Position numbers and translations under genes: made by a program
Shown here: in pieces, positions 17,601 to 26,236 of the stretch
How the letters are laid out: the number at the start of each line of letters is the position of its first letter
Numbering within the stretch: the first letter of the stretch is position 1
Notes under the pieces: generated by a model
Told to the model about the DNA's origin: nothing
The model's input: the letters and a program-made list of their open reading frames with translations, nothing else
The model's database searches: none
Source of the DNA: an uncultured Pseudomonadales bacterium
Lineage (GTDB): Bacteria > Pseudomonadota > Gammaproteobacteria > Pseudomonadales > Azotimanducaceae
DNA: 64,000 nucleotides
Reading direction: 5' to 3'
NCBI GenBank assembly: GCA_958296195.1
Contig: OY282455.1
Location: 3,224,001 to 3,288,000, forward strand

Positions 17601-17747
17601 TCCCCCCACGCAGGATGCCGCGCACCCGCGCCAACAGGGATGTGCCAACATTCAAATTGGATACTGAACGTGGTTGTCCGCTTGAAGGCTCAACGGGGCC
17701 CCTGAAGAAACCTCCCTCACCAATCACAGTCTGTTGGCCAACCCATC

Positions 17748-18764
17748 CTAGTCCAAGGGCCGGGGCACGGGTTCACCTCTCGACCGACGGATGGAGACGC
17801 GGTCCGGCAGGCGTTGTTCGGGCAGCGCCAGGAAGGCGCCGCCATGCCGCCCAGTCAAGGCGCGCATCAACATGGCGAAGTTGGCCCCGTGGCTGGCGGA
17901 GTCCAAGTTGGAGAATCCCACCGCGTGAATGCGCAGCTCATCGGCGGCACCCTGCCGCCGAACGCCTCGGTCCACTCGGTCAATCAGGGCGTCGAACTCC
18001 ACCCCTTGGTAGTCGTCGCCAAATACGAACACCGCCATGCGCCGGCCGGGCGCGTACAGATCCCGCACCGCCTGCAGAATGCCGGGTGCCGGGTTGCTGG
18101 CCGAGTAGGCCCGCCAACTGCGCATTTTGCGCAGCGCCGTGCGTCGGTTGTCCGGCGTGTCCGGTATCCACCGCCCCCGGGTCTTCGGGTGCAGGTATTC
18201 GCCCTGATCGCTGAGCACCTGGAAGCCCTTTAGCTGCGGATACTGCGAGAGCACGTTGGACATCTCGGTCATGACATTGCGCCAGAGGAGCATCATGCTG
18301 CCTGAGGTGTCCAACACGATGGCGACATGATCGGAATCCACGGGAATGCCGGCCGCTTCTTGGGGCGGTGGCGGTTGGTCCTCGGCGGCGGCGGTAAGCA
18401 GTGCGCGGCCACGGCTTAGGGCCTCCCGCAAACGCTCGGCCCGGCCGCGCAGCGCCTCCTGTTCGTCAGCAACGGCCATAAGGCGACGGGATTCCTGTTC
18501 GGCCTGCAGCGCCTGCCTATGGAGGCGGCGCATCTCGGCCACTTGCCGACGGTGGCGAGCGGCGGCGGCTGCAATGGACTCGGCCATCCGCCCGTGCTCC
18601 AAGGCCGCAGCTTGAATGGCCTGCTCGGCCGCAGCTTTTTCCTCCTCGGTGCGGTTTGGCGTCAACATCACCAGCAGGATGACGGCGCCAAATGCGCAAG
18701 CGATGGCGTCCAACAAGCTAATGGAAAAGGCGCCGGGCGCTTCGGGGCGGCGGACGGGACGCAT
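17748..18764 (-). CDS. TolR/MotB-like anchored von Willebrand A protein (second copy)
   Basis: 338 residues. The N-terminus has one membrane helix that begins FSISLLDAIACAFGAVIL; the aspartate at the start of the helix matches the proton-carrying Asp of TolR/ExbD/MotB. A long alanine/glutamate-rich coiled coil follows, then a VWA domain opening HVAIVLDTSGSMMLL (MIDAS DxSxS) and VFVFGDDYQGVEF (DD) further on. Its start overlaps the previous gene's stop (TGATG). It is the last gene of the operon and is paralogous in design to 18764-19864. It probably forms a stator-like complex with the TolQ/MotA-like channel. Confidence 0.85.
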   Translation of the reverse strand: MRPVRRPEAPGAFSISLLDAIACAFGAVILLVMLTPNRTEEEKAAAEQAIQAAALEHGRMAESIAAAAARHRRQVAEMRRLHRQALQAEQESRRLMAVADEQEALRGRAERLREALSRGRALLTAAAEDQPPPPQEAAGIPVDSDHVAIVLDTSGSMMLLWRNVMTEMSNVLSQYPQLKGFQVLSDQGEYLHPKTRGRWIPDTPDNRRTALRKMRSWRAYSASNPAPGILQAVRDLYAPGRRMAVFVFGDDYQGVEFDALIDRVDRGVRRQGAADELRIHAVGFSNLDSASHGANFAMLMRALTGRHGGAFLALPEQRLPDRVSIRRSRGEPVPRPLD

Positions 18765-19864
18765 CAGGACGTGGGCCAGCCGAAAGCGGGCGTGAGCAGC
18801 CGCCCGCCGCTTAGGGCGGCCAAGAGCCAATAGCCGTGGGCGGCCTGCGCATCGCCCTCGATCGGCAGCAGGATGACGTCGAAGCGAGTGCCCGCCAATT
18901 GTTGCTCGGCCACCCGCGCAGCGTTCAGAAAGACGCTCATGCGGCAATCGCCGGACACGATCGGCGCATTTGGGCGGTTCACACGGGGGCAGCCCCGCAG
19001 GGAGCGCAAAGGCGTGGCCCCCGGCAGTGTGGGCAGCCCATCGGTGATGATGAGCACCTGCCGAGGCGAGGGCGACAGGCGGGCGGTCGCCTGCAGGGCG
19101 GCTTTGAGGTTGGTGGCGCCCTCCGGCGCCGTGGCATCCAACTGCCGGCGCAAGTTGCCGGCGTCCTGCTGCGGGGCACCCTGCCGCTCCCATCTGATGA
19201 CGCCTGTTTGGGAGAGGGGAGCATCCACGCCGATGACGGCGCTGGAAAACATCAGCAGCCGCCGACGCCCGCCTTCCGGTATGCGGGCAAGCGCCCATTG
19301 GGCGGCGTCCCGCGCCGTGCGCCACTTTTGGGCGTTTAGTTGCGCCCTAGGAGGCGAGGCCCGCAAACGCACGATGTCAACAATGTTTCGATGCAGCATG
19401 CTGGCGGAGCGGTCCAGCAGAATGACAGTGCGGTCCGGCATCATCCGCAACCCCGTCAACTGCTTGGGCGGAGGCGGCTCTTCTGTTGGCGTGTCCGCCT
19501 CCGCGGAAGACAACAGCTCGCGCAGAAGCTCCTTGTCGGCTTGGGCGGACTGCGCCGCCGCTTGCGCCGACTGGGCTCGCCGCTGCAAGGCCGACTCGGC
19601 AGCGCTGCGGCCGTCTTGCGCCGCGCGCAAGGCCTGCGCCGCCTGCGTTGCCTGAGCATCGGTGTCGGTGAGCAGTCGCCGCCATTCGGCCAGTTCATCC
19701 TGGGCCCTTTGCAAGGCTGCCTGCGCCTGCCCAACTTGCATTGCCATCTCGTCGGAAGCCGGCGCCTGCCGCACCAGCATCAGCAGCATCACCGCCGCGC
19801 CCAAGCCGCAGCAGAGCACGTCAAGCAGCGCCAAGGGGTGCCCGGGCGGACCGGGGCGGCGCAC
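18764..19864 (-). CDS. TolR/MotB-like anchored von Willebrand A protein (first copy)
   Basis: 366 residues from GTG 19864, whose first base is shared with the upstream stop. The single helix HPLALLDVLCCGLGAAVMLL again has an Asp at its cytoplasmic end. A coiled coil rich in Ala and Gln runs to about residue 130, then a VWA domain: RTVILLDRSASMLH (MIDAS DxSxS), ATNLKAAL (MIDAS Thr region) and VLIITDGLP (DG). The fusion of a proton-channel B-subunit-like anchor to a VWA domain, rather than to OmpA or a TolR periplasmic domain, is unusual. Confidence 0.85.
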   Translation of the reverse strand: MRRPGPPGHPLALLDVLCCGLGAAVMLLMLVRQAPASDEMAMQVGQAQAALQRAQDELAEWRRLLTDTDAQATQAAQALRAAQDGRSAAESALQRRAQSAQAAAQSAQADKELLRELLSSAEADTPTEEPPPPKQLTGLRMMPDRTVILLDRSASMLHRNIVDIVRLRASPPRAQLNAQKWRTARDAAQWALARIPEGGRRRLLMFSSAVIGVDAPLSQTGVIRWERQGAPQQDAGNLRRQLDATAPEGATNLKAALQATARLSPSPRQVLIITDGLPTLPGATPLRSLRGCPRVNRPNAPIVSGDCRMSVFLNAARVAEQQLAGTRFDVILLPIEGDAQAAHGYWLLAALSGGRLLTPAFGWPTS

Positions 19865-20700
19865 TAGGCGGGCTCCACCGCCGGCTCCCCGCCCTCCTCG
19901 GTGCGTCGCGCCAAGTCGGCCAAGGGGGTCAGCAACCGTTCCGAGGCGAACTGCCGTGCGTCAGCCGCCCGTCGTTCGTCACGCCCTTGCAATGCTTGGG
20001 CGCAAAGCGTCACCGCCAAACTGACGAACAAGGCCACAAAGGTGGAGTTGAACGCCACGCCCAAACTCCCGGCCATGCCGGCCAAATCCCCGGCCAGCGC
20101 CGCATCCGCCTGCCCCAATGCCTGGCCAATGCCCCGCACGGTGCCAAGGAAGCCAATGGAGGGAATGGCCCACAAAACATAGCGTACGATGGCCAGCCGT
20201 GCGTACATGGCCTCCAGACGCTGCCCGCAGACGTCGGCCGCCGCTTCGTTGGCCTCATGCAGGGAACCGTTTAGGCGCAGGGCGCCGAGAGCCGCCTGGG
20301 CGGCGGCGACCGGAAGCGAGTGCGGCATGGCCTTCGCGGCCTCCTGCAAGTGCTCGTCAAGCCGGTGCAAAGCCGCTGGGCCATAGAACTCCAACTCGCC
20401 CACCCGCATGAAATCGACATCAAGCAAGTGCGCGTCCTGATCGAACAGCTGATGGCGCACGGTGAGCAACCACAGGCACCACAGACCGAGAATCAAACAG
20501 GCCTCCTGCTCGGCGTCCTTGAGCATGACGGCGAAGGTGCGCGGCGGCGCGGCCCCCAACTCAGCCGCCGCCCGCACGGTCTCCGCAGCGGTCGGGTCAA
20601 TGAAGATGAGGTACAGCCCATGCACGAGCACAGCGGCGGCGAGAAGGCCGCCCAAATCCGCCAACAATGGGCGCTGGGCCATGGATCGGGCCTGTGGCAT
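19864..20700 (-). CDS. TolQ/ExbB/MotA-like proton channel
   Basis: 278 residues. ATG 20700 is chosen over an upstream TTG because AGGAGG lies 7 nt before it. There is an N-terminal helix (LADLGGLLAAAVLVHGLYLIF), a second near CLILGLWCLWLL, a long cytoplasmic region, and the family core WAIPSIGFLGTVRGIGQAL followed by LGVAFNSTFVALFVSLAV. These two last helices are the TolQ/ExbB pore helices with the conserved GTV and the polar residues lining the ion path. The VWA genes downstream would supply the B-type subunits. Confidence 0.88.
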   Translation of the reverse strand: MPQARSMAQRPLLADLGGLLAAAVLVHGLYLIFIDPTAAETVRAAAELGAAPPRTFAVMLKDAEQEACLILGLWCLWLLTVRHQLFDQDAHLLDVDFMRVGELEFYGPAALHRLDEHLQEAAKAMPHSLPVAAAQAALGALRLNGSLHEANEAAADVCGQRLEAMYARLAIVRYVLWAIPSIGFLGTVRGIGQALGQADAALAGDLAGMAGSLGVAFNSTFVALFVSLAVTLCAQALQGRDERRAADARQFASERLLTPLADLARRTEEGGEPAVEPA

Positions 20701-20714
20701 CAAGTGTCCTCCTG

Positions 20715-20948
20715 TCAAATGTCCTGGGGAAAATCCACGATGGCGTTGCTGTCCAGTTCGCTGTCATCCGGGGGGCGGCGGACCGCGGGCTTGCCGAGGT
20801 CAACGTCCCCGACGTTGCCCCTCGGAGGTTCCAGCGCCGCATCGCTCTCAATATTGACAAGCGGGGGCGCATGGCCAGCCGGAGACGGCTCCGCGGCTTG
20901 GACGGATGCCGTCAGCAGAAGCGCAGCGAAGCCAATCAGTGCAGCCAT
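20715..20948 (-). CDS. small exported protein of the envelope operon
   Basis: 77 residues. Opens MAALIGFAALLLTASVQAAE, a clear signal peptide with an AxA cut site. The mature 57 residues are acidic and proline-rich with no predicted fold, ending NAIVDFPQDI. It overlaps the FGE-domain gene by 13 bp at its start and ends 14 bp before the channel gene, so it belongs to the operon. Possibly an adaptor or lipoprotein-like partner; no family. Confidence 0.7.
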   Translation of the reverse strand: MAALIGFAALLLTASVQAAEPSPAGHAPPLVNIESDAALEPPRGNVGDVDLGKPAVRRPPDDSELDSNAIVDFPQDI

Positions 20949-22828
20949 CGAGCCACCCTGAAGCCCACATCCGGCTGCTGGTCGGTCACGAAGCGCCGTT
21001 GGCGCACAGTGATGTCTCGCCAGTCGAATGTTAAGTAGGAGCCGCCCTTCACGATGTGGTCAATGCCGGTGGATGGGCCAAAATAGTCATTGGGCAACGG
21101 GTCGGGACGGTCGGCGTAGTAGTCGGTCACCCATTCAGCAACATTGCCCGCCATGCCGTACAAACCGAGAGGATTGGCGGGAAAGGCGTCCGTGGGGGCC
21201 ACATCGGAATAGCCGTCCACATAGTCGGTGAGATGACGGTCAGCGCTTCGCTCCCGCCCGGACAGATTGGCGAACGGGGTTGCAACGCCACCGAGCGGTC
21301 TTAAGCGCCCGGCAGCGGCCTCCCATTCCAACTCGGTGGGCAGGCGGTAGCCCAAGGAGGCCGCGTCGAAACCGACCAATACGCCTTGCGCATCAAAGGC
21401 GTACGCTTGGGGCAGCCCGCTTTTTTCGCTTAGCCAGTTGCAGAACTGGGCGGCATCGCGCCAAGTCACGCCCGCTACTGGATTTTTACGGCTGCGGCCA
21501 GCCGGGATGTCGATGTCGGCAAACTGGGCGTACGAGTCGTAGGACACTTCCCGTTCGCCGAACATGAAGGGACGGGTGAGCTCGCCTTGCAGTCCACGCA
21601 GGGGCATTTTGAGCAGCGCCACGCCCGGCGCCGGCTCCTCCCGTTCCGGCGCTTGCCTGTGCGCATGCTCCGCCGGAGGCAGCAGGCGAAATGTCCAGCG
21701 GCGCTGATCGCCCCCCGCCGCGGCCACCAGCAGAGGCGCCGCCTGCAAGCCGGGCGCAACCGCCTCCACAAGGTCCCCAACGCTGAGCGTTAAGTGTTGG
21801 GGGGCGGGGCCGACCAGTGCCCCATTCACCCTTATGTCCGCCGGATGGCTGGCGTCCGCGGCCAAGCGAATGCGGCGCCCGTCCAAATGCAGCGTCCGCT
21901 GCAGTCGTTGGCCCGGTTCGGGCCGAACGGATATTTCTATGGGATGGTGGTTGGCCAAGCGGGCGACGATGCGCTGCGTCCGCAACGGAGCGAGGCGCAA
22001 GGTGATGGGCGACGGCCCGGCGTACTCCCCATCGAGCAACACCGCGGCACCCTTGGGCTCCGTCCGCACCTCCATTGCCGCTGGGCGGGGACGCAACGTC
22101 CAATCAAAAGCAGTGGTGGAGTCCACTTGCGCTTGAAACTGCACGGTTTGGTCGTAATAGCCGCTGAGTTGGGCGACCAGTTCGTGACCGCCTAAGGCCA
22201 CTGGCGCCCGATGCTCTCCCTTTCCCCAAGAGGCGCCGTCCAGCAGGATTTGCGCATCCAGCGGGGACACGGCCACTTGCAGGAAGCTGCCGGCGGGTTC
22301 CGGGCGAAGCACAAACTGCTGCGCCTCACCGAATCCCACAACCTCCAACTGGGCCTGCAACGGCTTGAGGAACGGGCCGCGCAGCGCCGCCCGATGGCTG
22401 CCGCGTGGCAACTCCAGCTGCACGGGCAAGGTTTCCTCAACCATCTTGCCGTCAATGGAAAGCGCAAAGTCCGCCGACGCTTCCACCGCAATGCGGACGA
22501 TGCCGGGCAAGGGCTGCAAGGACAGCGCTATGTGCCTTGCGCCATCCCGACGCAGGGGCGCCTTGCCGGGCGTATGCCCTTGCGCCTGCGCCTGCACGGT
22601 GCCTGACTCGGAAAGCAGCAGGGCCCGTCCCCAAGCCGCGACTCCCAGACCGTCCTGCAATGTCCAGCGCACCTCCGCGGGGCGCTGGACGACCGCCTCC
22701 AAGGTGAACACCGACAAAGCGGAAGCGCCTAGGCCAAAGACGCCAAGCACGACCAGCATGGCCGCCGCGGCCAAAATCGTCCGCCGATGTTGGCGACGAA
22801 CTCGGGATGCGAGTTCAGATTCGTTCAT
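20936..22828 (-). CDS. membrane-anchored PEGA-like repeat protein with FGE-sulfatase domain
   Basis: 630 residues from ATG 22828 (MNESELASRV). A single N-terminal helix (TILAAAAMLVVLGVFGLGAS) anchors a periplasmic region. Residues about 140-420 contain several beta-sandwich repeats of PEGA type, for example VSPLDAQILLDG and TEPKGAAVLLDGEYAGPSPI. The C-terminal 200 residues are a formylglycine-generating-enzyme-like (FGE-sulfatase) domain: NPVAGVTWRDAAQFCNWLSE, YRLPTELEWEAAAG, GLYGMAGNVAEWVTDYY and DVGFRVAR. The catalytic Cys pair of true FGE is not obvious, so it may act as a binding or structural module. Translationally coupled on both sides. Confidence 0.88.
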   Translation of the reverse strand: MNESELASRVRRQHRRTILAAAAMLVVLGVFGLGASALSVFTLEAVVQRPAEVRWTLQDGLGVAAWGRALLLSESGTVQAQAQGHTPGKAPLRRDGARHIALSLQPLPGIVRIAVEASADFALSIDGKMVEETLPVQLELPRGSHRAALRGPFLKPLQAQLEVVGFGEAQQFVLRPEPAGSFLQVAVSPLDAQILLDGASWGKGEHRAPVALGGHELVAQLSGYYDQTVQFQAQVDSTTAFDWTLRPRPAAMEVRTEPKGAAVLLDGEYAGPSPITLRLAPLRTQRIVARLANHHPIEISVRPEPGQRLQRTLHLDGRRIRLAADASHPADIRVNGALVGPAPQHLTLSVGDLVEAVAPGLQAAPLLVAAAGGDQRRWTFRLLPPAEHAHRQAPEREEPAPGVALLKMPLRGLQGELTRPFMFGEREVSYDSYAQFADIDIPAGRSRKNPVAGVTWRDAAQFCNWLSEKSGLPQAYAFDAQGVLVGFDAASLGYRLPTELEWEAAAGRLRPLGGVATPFANLSGRERSADRHLTDYVDGYSDVAPTDAFPANPLGLYGMAGNVAEWVTDYYADRPDPLPNDYFGPSTGIDHIVKGGSYLTFDWRDITVRQRRFVTDQQPDVGFRVARWLH

Positions 22829-23615
22829 CGCAGACGATTGCTTGACGCAGTGTTTCGCCGGGGGATAGCGTGGCTTGGGCGCGGGCTTCCCGATATCCCC
22901 GCCGAACGCCGATGATATGGTAATCGCCGGGGGCCACGTCCAAGGCAACTTCGCCGCGCACGGCGCCCAAATCCCGGCCGGGCTGCAGCCGCACGGACTG
23001 ACAAAGGCTGACATGCAGCAGCAGTTGGGCGCGGGGCGGGCCATCCTGCTCGAGCAATGCCCGTAGGCGGTCGATTTTGTCGAAGATTCTCTGGCCCGTC
23101 TCCCCTTCGGCGGCGACTAGAGACAAGGCCCGTTGCCGGCCGGCCGGGATGCCCAGCCGCTCGGGCCGCTGCAAATACCGGTCCAGCCCTCGCTCCAACT
23201 CCACCAAGTTCACAAGACGCAACCTGAGGTCGTCGTCCGCACTCTGGGGCGCCAAGGCTTCCATTTGCTCCACCGCCACTAGAGCGCCGCCCCAGTCCTC
23301 CACCGCCAATAGCTGCCGCATCTCCCGCCGTAGGCCCTGCAACTCGGCATCGGTGCGCAGCCGCTGGGCCGAAGCGATGCCGTCCAGCGCGTTGGGGTCG
23401 TTCGGCGACAACGCCAAGGCGCGACGAAACCACTTATCCGCCTGCACCGGATTATCGGGCAAAGCGCGGTGCCCTTCGGTCATGGCCTGCTTGAACGTAT
23501 CTTCATCAGATGGCTGTCCGGCAGCCACCGCAGCCATCCAAGCGAACAGGATACCGACGGACAGCAGGGCGAAGCTGGTTTTCTTGACCGCGGGGCTACC
23601 GAACAAATGCGCCAT
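22815..23615 (-). CDS. exported TPR-like protein of the envelope operon
   Basis: 266 residues from ATG 23615 (MAHLFGSPAVKKTSF). The helix FALLSVGILFAWMAAVAAG reads as signal peptide or anchor. Residues about 40-75 hold a TPR-like pair (NPVQADKWFRRALALSPNDP). The C-terminal half is beta-rich (ARGEVALDVAPGDY-like region, then an RRGYREARAQATLSPGE segment), resembling a PEGA/peptidase-associated domain. It overlaps the next gene by 14 bp. A MITE-like element lies directly before this gene and separates it from the upstream gene of the operon. Confidence 0.78.
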   Translation of the reverse strand: MAHLFGSPAVKKTSFALLSVGILFAWMAAVAAGQPSDEDTFKQAMTEGHRALPDNPVQADKWFRRALALSPNDPNALDGIASAQRLRTDAELQGLRREMRQLLAVEDWGGALVAVEQMEALAPQSADDDLRLRLVNLVELERGLDRYLQRPERLGIPAGRQRALSLVAAEGETGQRIFDKIDRLRALLEQDGPPRAQLLLHVSLCQSVRLQPGRDLGAVRGEVALDVAPGDYHIIGVRRGYREARAQATLSPGETLRQAIVCDERI

Positions 23616-23664
23616 GTTTTGCGCGACGCCCTTGCTCTCGTTGGTCGGAGGCAATGCCTCGCTG

Positions 23665-23825
23665 GTGTCCTGTCCCGTAAATAAGTGCGCTTTGGATGCG
23701 AGGGATTTTTGGCTCCTGGCAAGGCGCGACAACGCCGTGTGGCGGGCTCCACACAAGGCGGAGCAACGCAGCCAGGAGTCTAAAAGACCCGCAGACAATG
23801 TGTGGTTATTTGCGGGACAGGACAC
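23665..23825. mobile_element. MITE-like element, copy 1
   Basis: 161 bp with terminal inverted repeats: left GTGTCCTGTCCCGTAAATAA, right TTATTTGCGGGACAGGACAC, differing at one position. It carries internal inverted repeats (GGCTCCTGGC with GCCAGGAGTC) and no ORF of its own. A second copy at 33140-33300 differs at about five positions. It is inserted between two genes of the envelope operon and supplies the last two bases of the stop codon of the 23825-25120 gene. Confidence 0.85.
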
Positions 23826-25120
23826 TAGGCCCTGCTCGAAATGATGCGGACGGCATCCGGGCTTCCCGCCGTGTTGTCGTAGAGGGCCTTCAAAAGGCCG
23901 CGCCATTGGGCGAACTGTTCATGAGCGGCGCCGGTCAAAGTCTGTTGCCGTCCGCCCATCTCGACGTTCATGGGCTGCATGGAGGCATTGACGGAGGCTC
24001 CCAGCTCGTTCAGCCGCCTTGCCTCCTCCCGCCGCGCCTCGTTGGATTGAAAGCTCGCCACCGCCAAGGCGCCGGCGGCAACCACGGCGGCCGCCGTTCC
24101 CGCCACGCCCAAATCATCCGTACCAACCGCAGCGGCGGTGCCGGCCACAAGGAGCGCAGCAATACCCTGCGCTACGGCCGCTTCCCGACGCTTGCGCCGC
24201 TCATGAGCAACGGGAAACGCATCCGCCTGCCACAGGGCGTAATCCGCGCTCATCCGGTTCGCAAAATCCGCATAGTGCGCGGTCAAGCGGCCATTGAACT
24301 GATTATCCCGGGCCTGCACCGCTTGGATGAGCGTCCATGACTCTCCGGATCTGGGCGGCAGGGCAACCAGCTTGATGCGGCTCTTGCCGTACTGAAGGGA
24401 CGGTCCGTACTCATCCGGCGAGAAGTATCCTGCGAAAGCCAGGTCCCGCACCGCAACCGCCCGCTCCAGTTCGGTCATTTTGGCCGCTTTACCCCTCTTA
24501 ACCCGCCCTGCGTTGCGCTGCGCATCGCGCTCATGGCGCTTGGCTTTCTGGGCGAGAGCGTCGTCCACCCGTCTGGCCACTTCGTCCCACACCGCTTGGA
24601 ATGGGTCCTGTTGAGAACTAACGGGCAGGTGCAGTTCTCGTTCGGGCCGCCGCACACGGATTCTTTGATTGCGCAGCCACTGAGCGCCAGTGGCGTCCAT
24701 TAGCTCAAACGCCAACGCAAAATCCTCGCCGTTGGACTCCTTGATGACGCCCTTCAGGTACAGGTCAGCGCTCACGCTGTCATCTGGGGATATGAGGACT
24801 TCCTCAAAGCGATTCAGCCTTTTCAGCGCCATTTGGACTTTGTGGGCGGCATATACCGTCTCAGCCCTGCGCAGTTCCGGCCAAATGCCCTTCTCATCCC
24901 AAGTGGCGGGGTTCTTGGGCAGCCCCGGATCAAACACGGGCACGGCGATGGTTAAAGGGGGAATTCGATATTCGCGCTTCGCCTCCACCGCCGGCAGGGA
25001 CGACGCGCCACTTGCCACGCCCGGCGGCTTGGGACCGGGCGGCACCGATAAGGCACAGGGGGTATGGAGCAGCAAAACGAGCGCCATCGGCAGAGCAAGT
25101 TGGTGGTCGCGCATGAACAT
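23825..25120 (-). CDS. exported protein with glycine/alanine-rich hydrophobic segment
   Basis: 431 residues from ATG 25120, with GGGAG 6 nt upstream. It starts MFMRDHQLALPMALVLLLHT, a signal peptide ending near CALS. The mature region has an alpha/beta portion (IAVPVFDPGLPKN then RRAETVYAAHKVQMAL and a segment resembling outer-membrane assembly GNA1162/LptE-like folds), then a hydrophobic stretch VAQGIAALLVAGTAAAVGTD and LGVAGTAAAVVAAGALAVAS. Its TAG stop is formed at the edge of the MITE, so the natural C-terminus may have been changed by the insertion. Confidence 0.75.
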   Translation of the reverse strand: MFMRDHQLALPMALVLLLHTPCALSVPPGPKPPGVASGASSLPAVEAKREYRIPPLTIAVPVFDPGLPKNPATWDEKGIWPELRRAETVYAAHKVQMALKRLNRFEEVLISPDDSVSADLYLKGVIKESNGEDFALAFELMDATGAQWLRNQRIRVRRPERELHLPVSSQQDPFQAVWDEVARRVDDALAQKAKRHERDAQRNAGRVKRGKAAKMTELERAVAVRDLAFAGYFSPDEYGPSLQYGKSRIKLVALPPRSGESWTLIQAVQARDNQFNGRLTAHYADFANRMSADYALWQADAFPVAHERRKRREAAVAQGIAALLVAGTAAAVGTDDLGVAGTAAAVVAAGALAVASFQSNEARREEARRLNELGASVNASMQPMNVEMGGRQQTLTGAAHEQFAQWRGLLKALYDNTAGSPDAVRIISSRA

Positions 25121-25176
25121 GTTCTTCTCCCTACGGGGTCTGTGATTAGCTTGGAAAGATGGAGGCCGCGCTCGGC

Positions 25177-25779
25177 CTATTGGGCGGCGTTCTCCACATA
25201 GTCCCGGTAAACCCGCCATAGCTCACGCTGAATGGCCGGATCGGTCTCCTGTTCGGCCCGAGCCCGCAGAGCGCGGGCCACATCGTCATCGACATAGGGC
25301 GAGCCGCAGCGCCCATTCGGGCATCCGCCGCCATCCGCAGAGGACGAATTAGTGCGCACATCCGTCATGTGGCCCGATGTGCTTACAGAGATTGCAGGCG
25401 CATCGGTTGAACCCGCTGATTTGGCTGCTCGACCGGGGCTGTCCGGATCGCCACCCGCCCATGACGGCTTGGCGTCGCCCTCACCCGACGCGGACGCCAC
25501 GTCCTGCTGTGGTTGCGCCGCAACTTCAGCGCGATCGGAAGGGTCTTGAGACGTGACCGCTTCACCACCAGACTGCGCATCCAACTCGGAGGAAGGAAGG
25601 CAGTCCTCAAAGTTCAACAGACTGCGTCGGAGCGCATCTCTTAGGGAGGCGTCAATCTCGTCGGGAAGAGCATCGGCGGGCAATGCCCCCCGCGGGTCGA
25701 CTACGCAGTCTCCGGCATCGGCAAAGACGGGCGCAGCCAAGATCAAGAATAGCCTCCCAATGCACCATGCCCACTTCAT
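25177..25779 (-). CDS. exported low-complexity protein, first gene of the envelope operon
   Basis: 200 residues from ATG 25779: MKWAWCIGRLFLILAAPVFA is a signal peptide. The mature protein has a Cys pair (DCVVD and EDCLP), a long Ser/Ala/Asp-rich low-complexity linker, a CPNGRC motif, and an amphipathic C-terminal helix (ARALRARAEQETDPAIQREL). The longer upstream frame is not preferred because it would bury the signal peptide. Starts the eight-gene unit; no family recognised. Confidence 0.7.
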   Translation of the reverse strand: MKWAWCIGRLFLILAAPVFADAGDCVVDPRGALPADALPDEIDASLRDALRRSLLNFEDCLPSSELDAQSGGEAVTSQDPSDRAEVAAQPQQDVASASGEGDAKPSWAGGDPDSPGRAAKSAGSTDAPAISVSTSGHMTDVRTNSSSADGGGCPNGRCGSPYVDDDVARALRARAEQETDPAIQRELWRVYRDYVENAAQ

Positions 25780-25918
25780 CCTCGCCCTCTGCGGAATGTC
25801 CTCCCGATGCCTTAGCGGGAGATTGCTGTGCAGCGCCGCCATAATCCCCAAATAATTTTGCGTTGAGACGCGCTGAATAGCGTACCGCACGGAGGGGTTC
25901 CGGCAAAGTGGTGTTTGT

Positions 25919-25968
25919 CCGTAAACCACCGAGCCGCGAAAAACAACACCCCGTTTACGGAATGTCAA
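25919..25968 (-). promoter_or_regulatory. possible promoter/operator of the envelope operon
   Basis: CCGTAAAC at 25919-25926 and GTTTACGG at 25953-25960 are a perfect 8-bp inverted repeat with 26 bp between. A TTGACA-like hexamer (25968-25963 on the minus strand) sits beside the outer arm. No strong -10 is visible at 17 bp, so a regulator may be needed. The start codon is about 140 bp downstream. Confidence 0.4.
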
Positions 25969-26187
25969 ACCAAAGCAGAAATGTTCCCTTTCCGGTTCCT
26001 TGGCGGCCATCGCTGGATTCGCCGGGGGCGGCGGGGCCGACGCGCACCGCCCGCCTCCAGGGATGGTCCGGGGCAGGCTTCCAGTTCGGGTGAACCTATT
26101 GGCGCGCCTTGGCCCGGTTCACTGCGTGGCGGACGCTCTTTTCGTCCTCCACGGAAACGGGCGGCTCCCTTTCGGACTGGACCGGGC

Positions 26188-26236
26188 TTGTGTTTTTGCC
26201 CCCAAGCTGCATATAGTCTGACCTAGTTTAACTAGG
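26188..26236 (+). promoter_or_regulatory. toxin-antitoxin promoter with palindromic operator
   Basis: A TTGTGT -35-like hexamer (26188-26193), 18-bp spacer and TATAGT (26212-26217) precede a 7-bp palindrome CCTAGTT-T-AACTAGG at 26222-26236, directly before the antitoxin start. Type II antitoxins usually repress their own operon through such palindromes. Confidence 0.6.

Noticed and set aside
17748-25779. Zorya or Tol-Pal identity for the envelope operon
   Set aside because: Channel and anchor resemble ZorA/ZorB and TolQ/TolR in part, but no ZorC/ZorD helicase-nuclease, OmpA domain, TolB or Pal gene is present.
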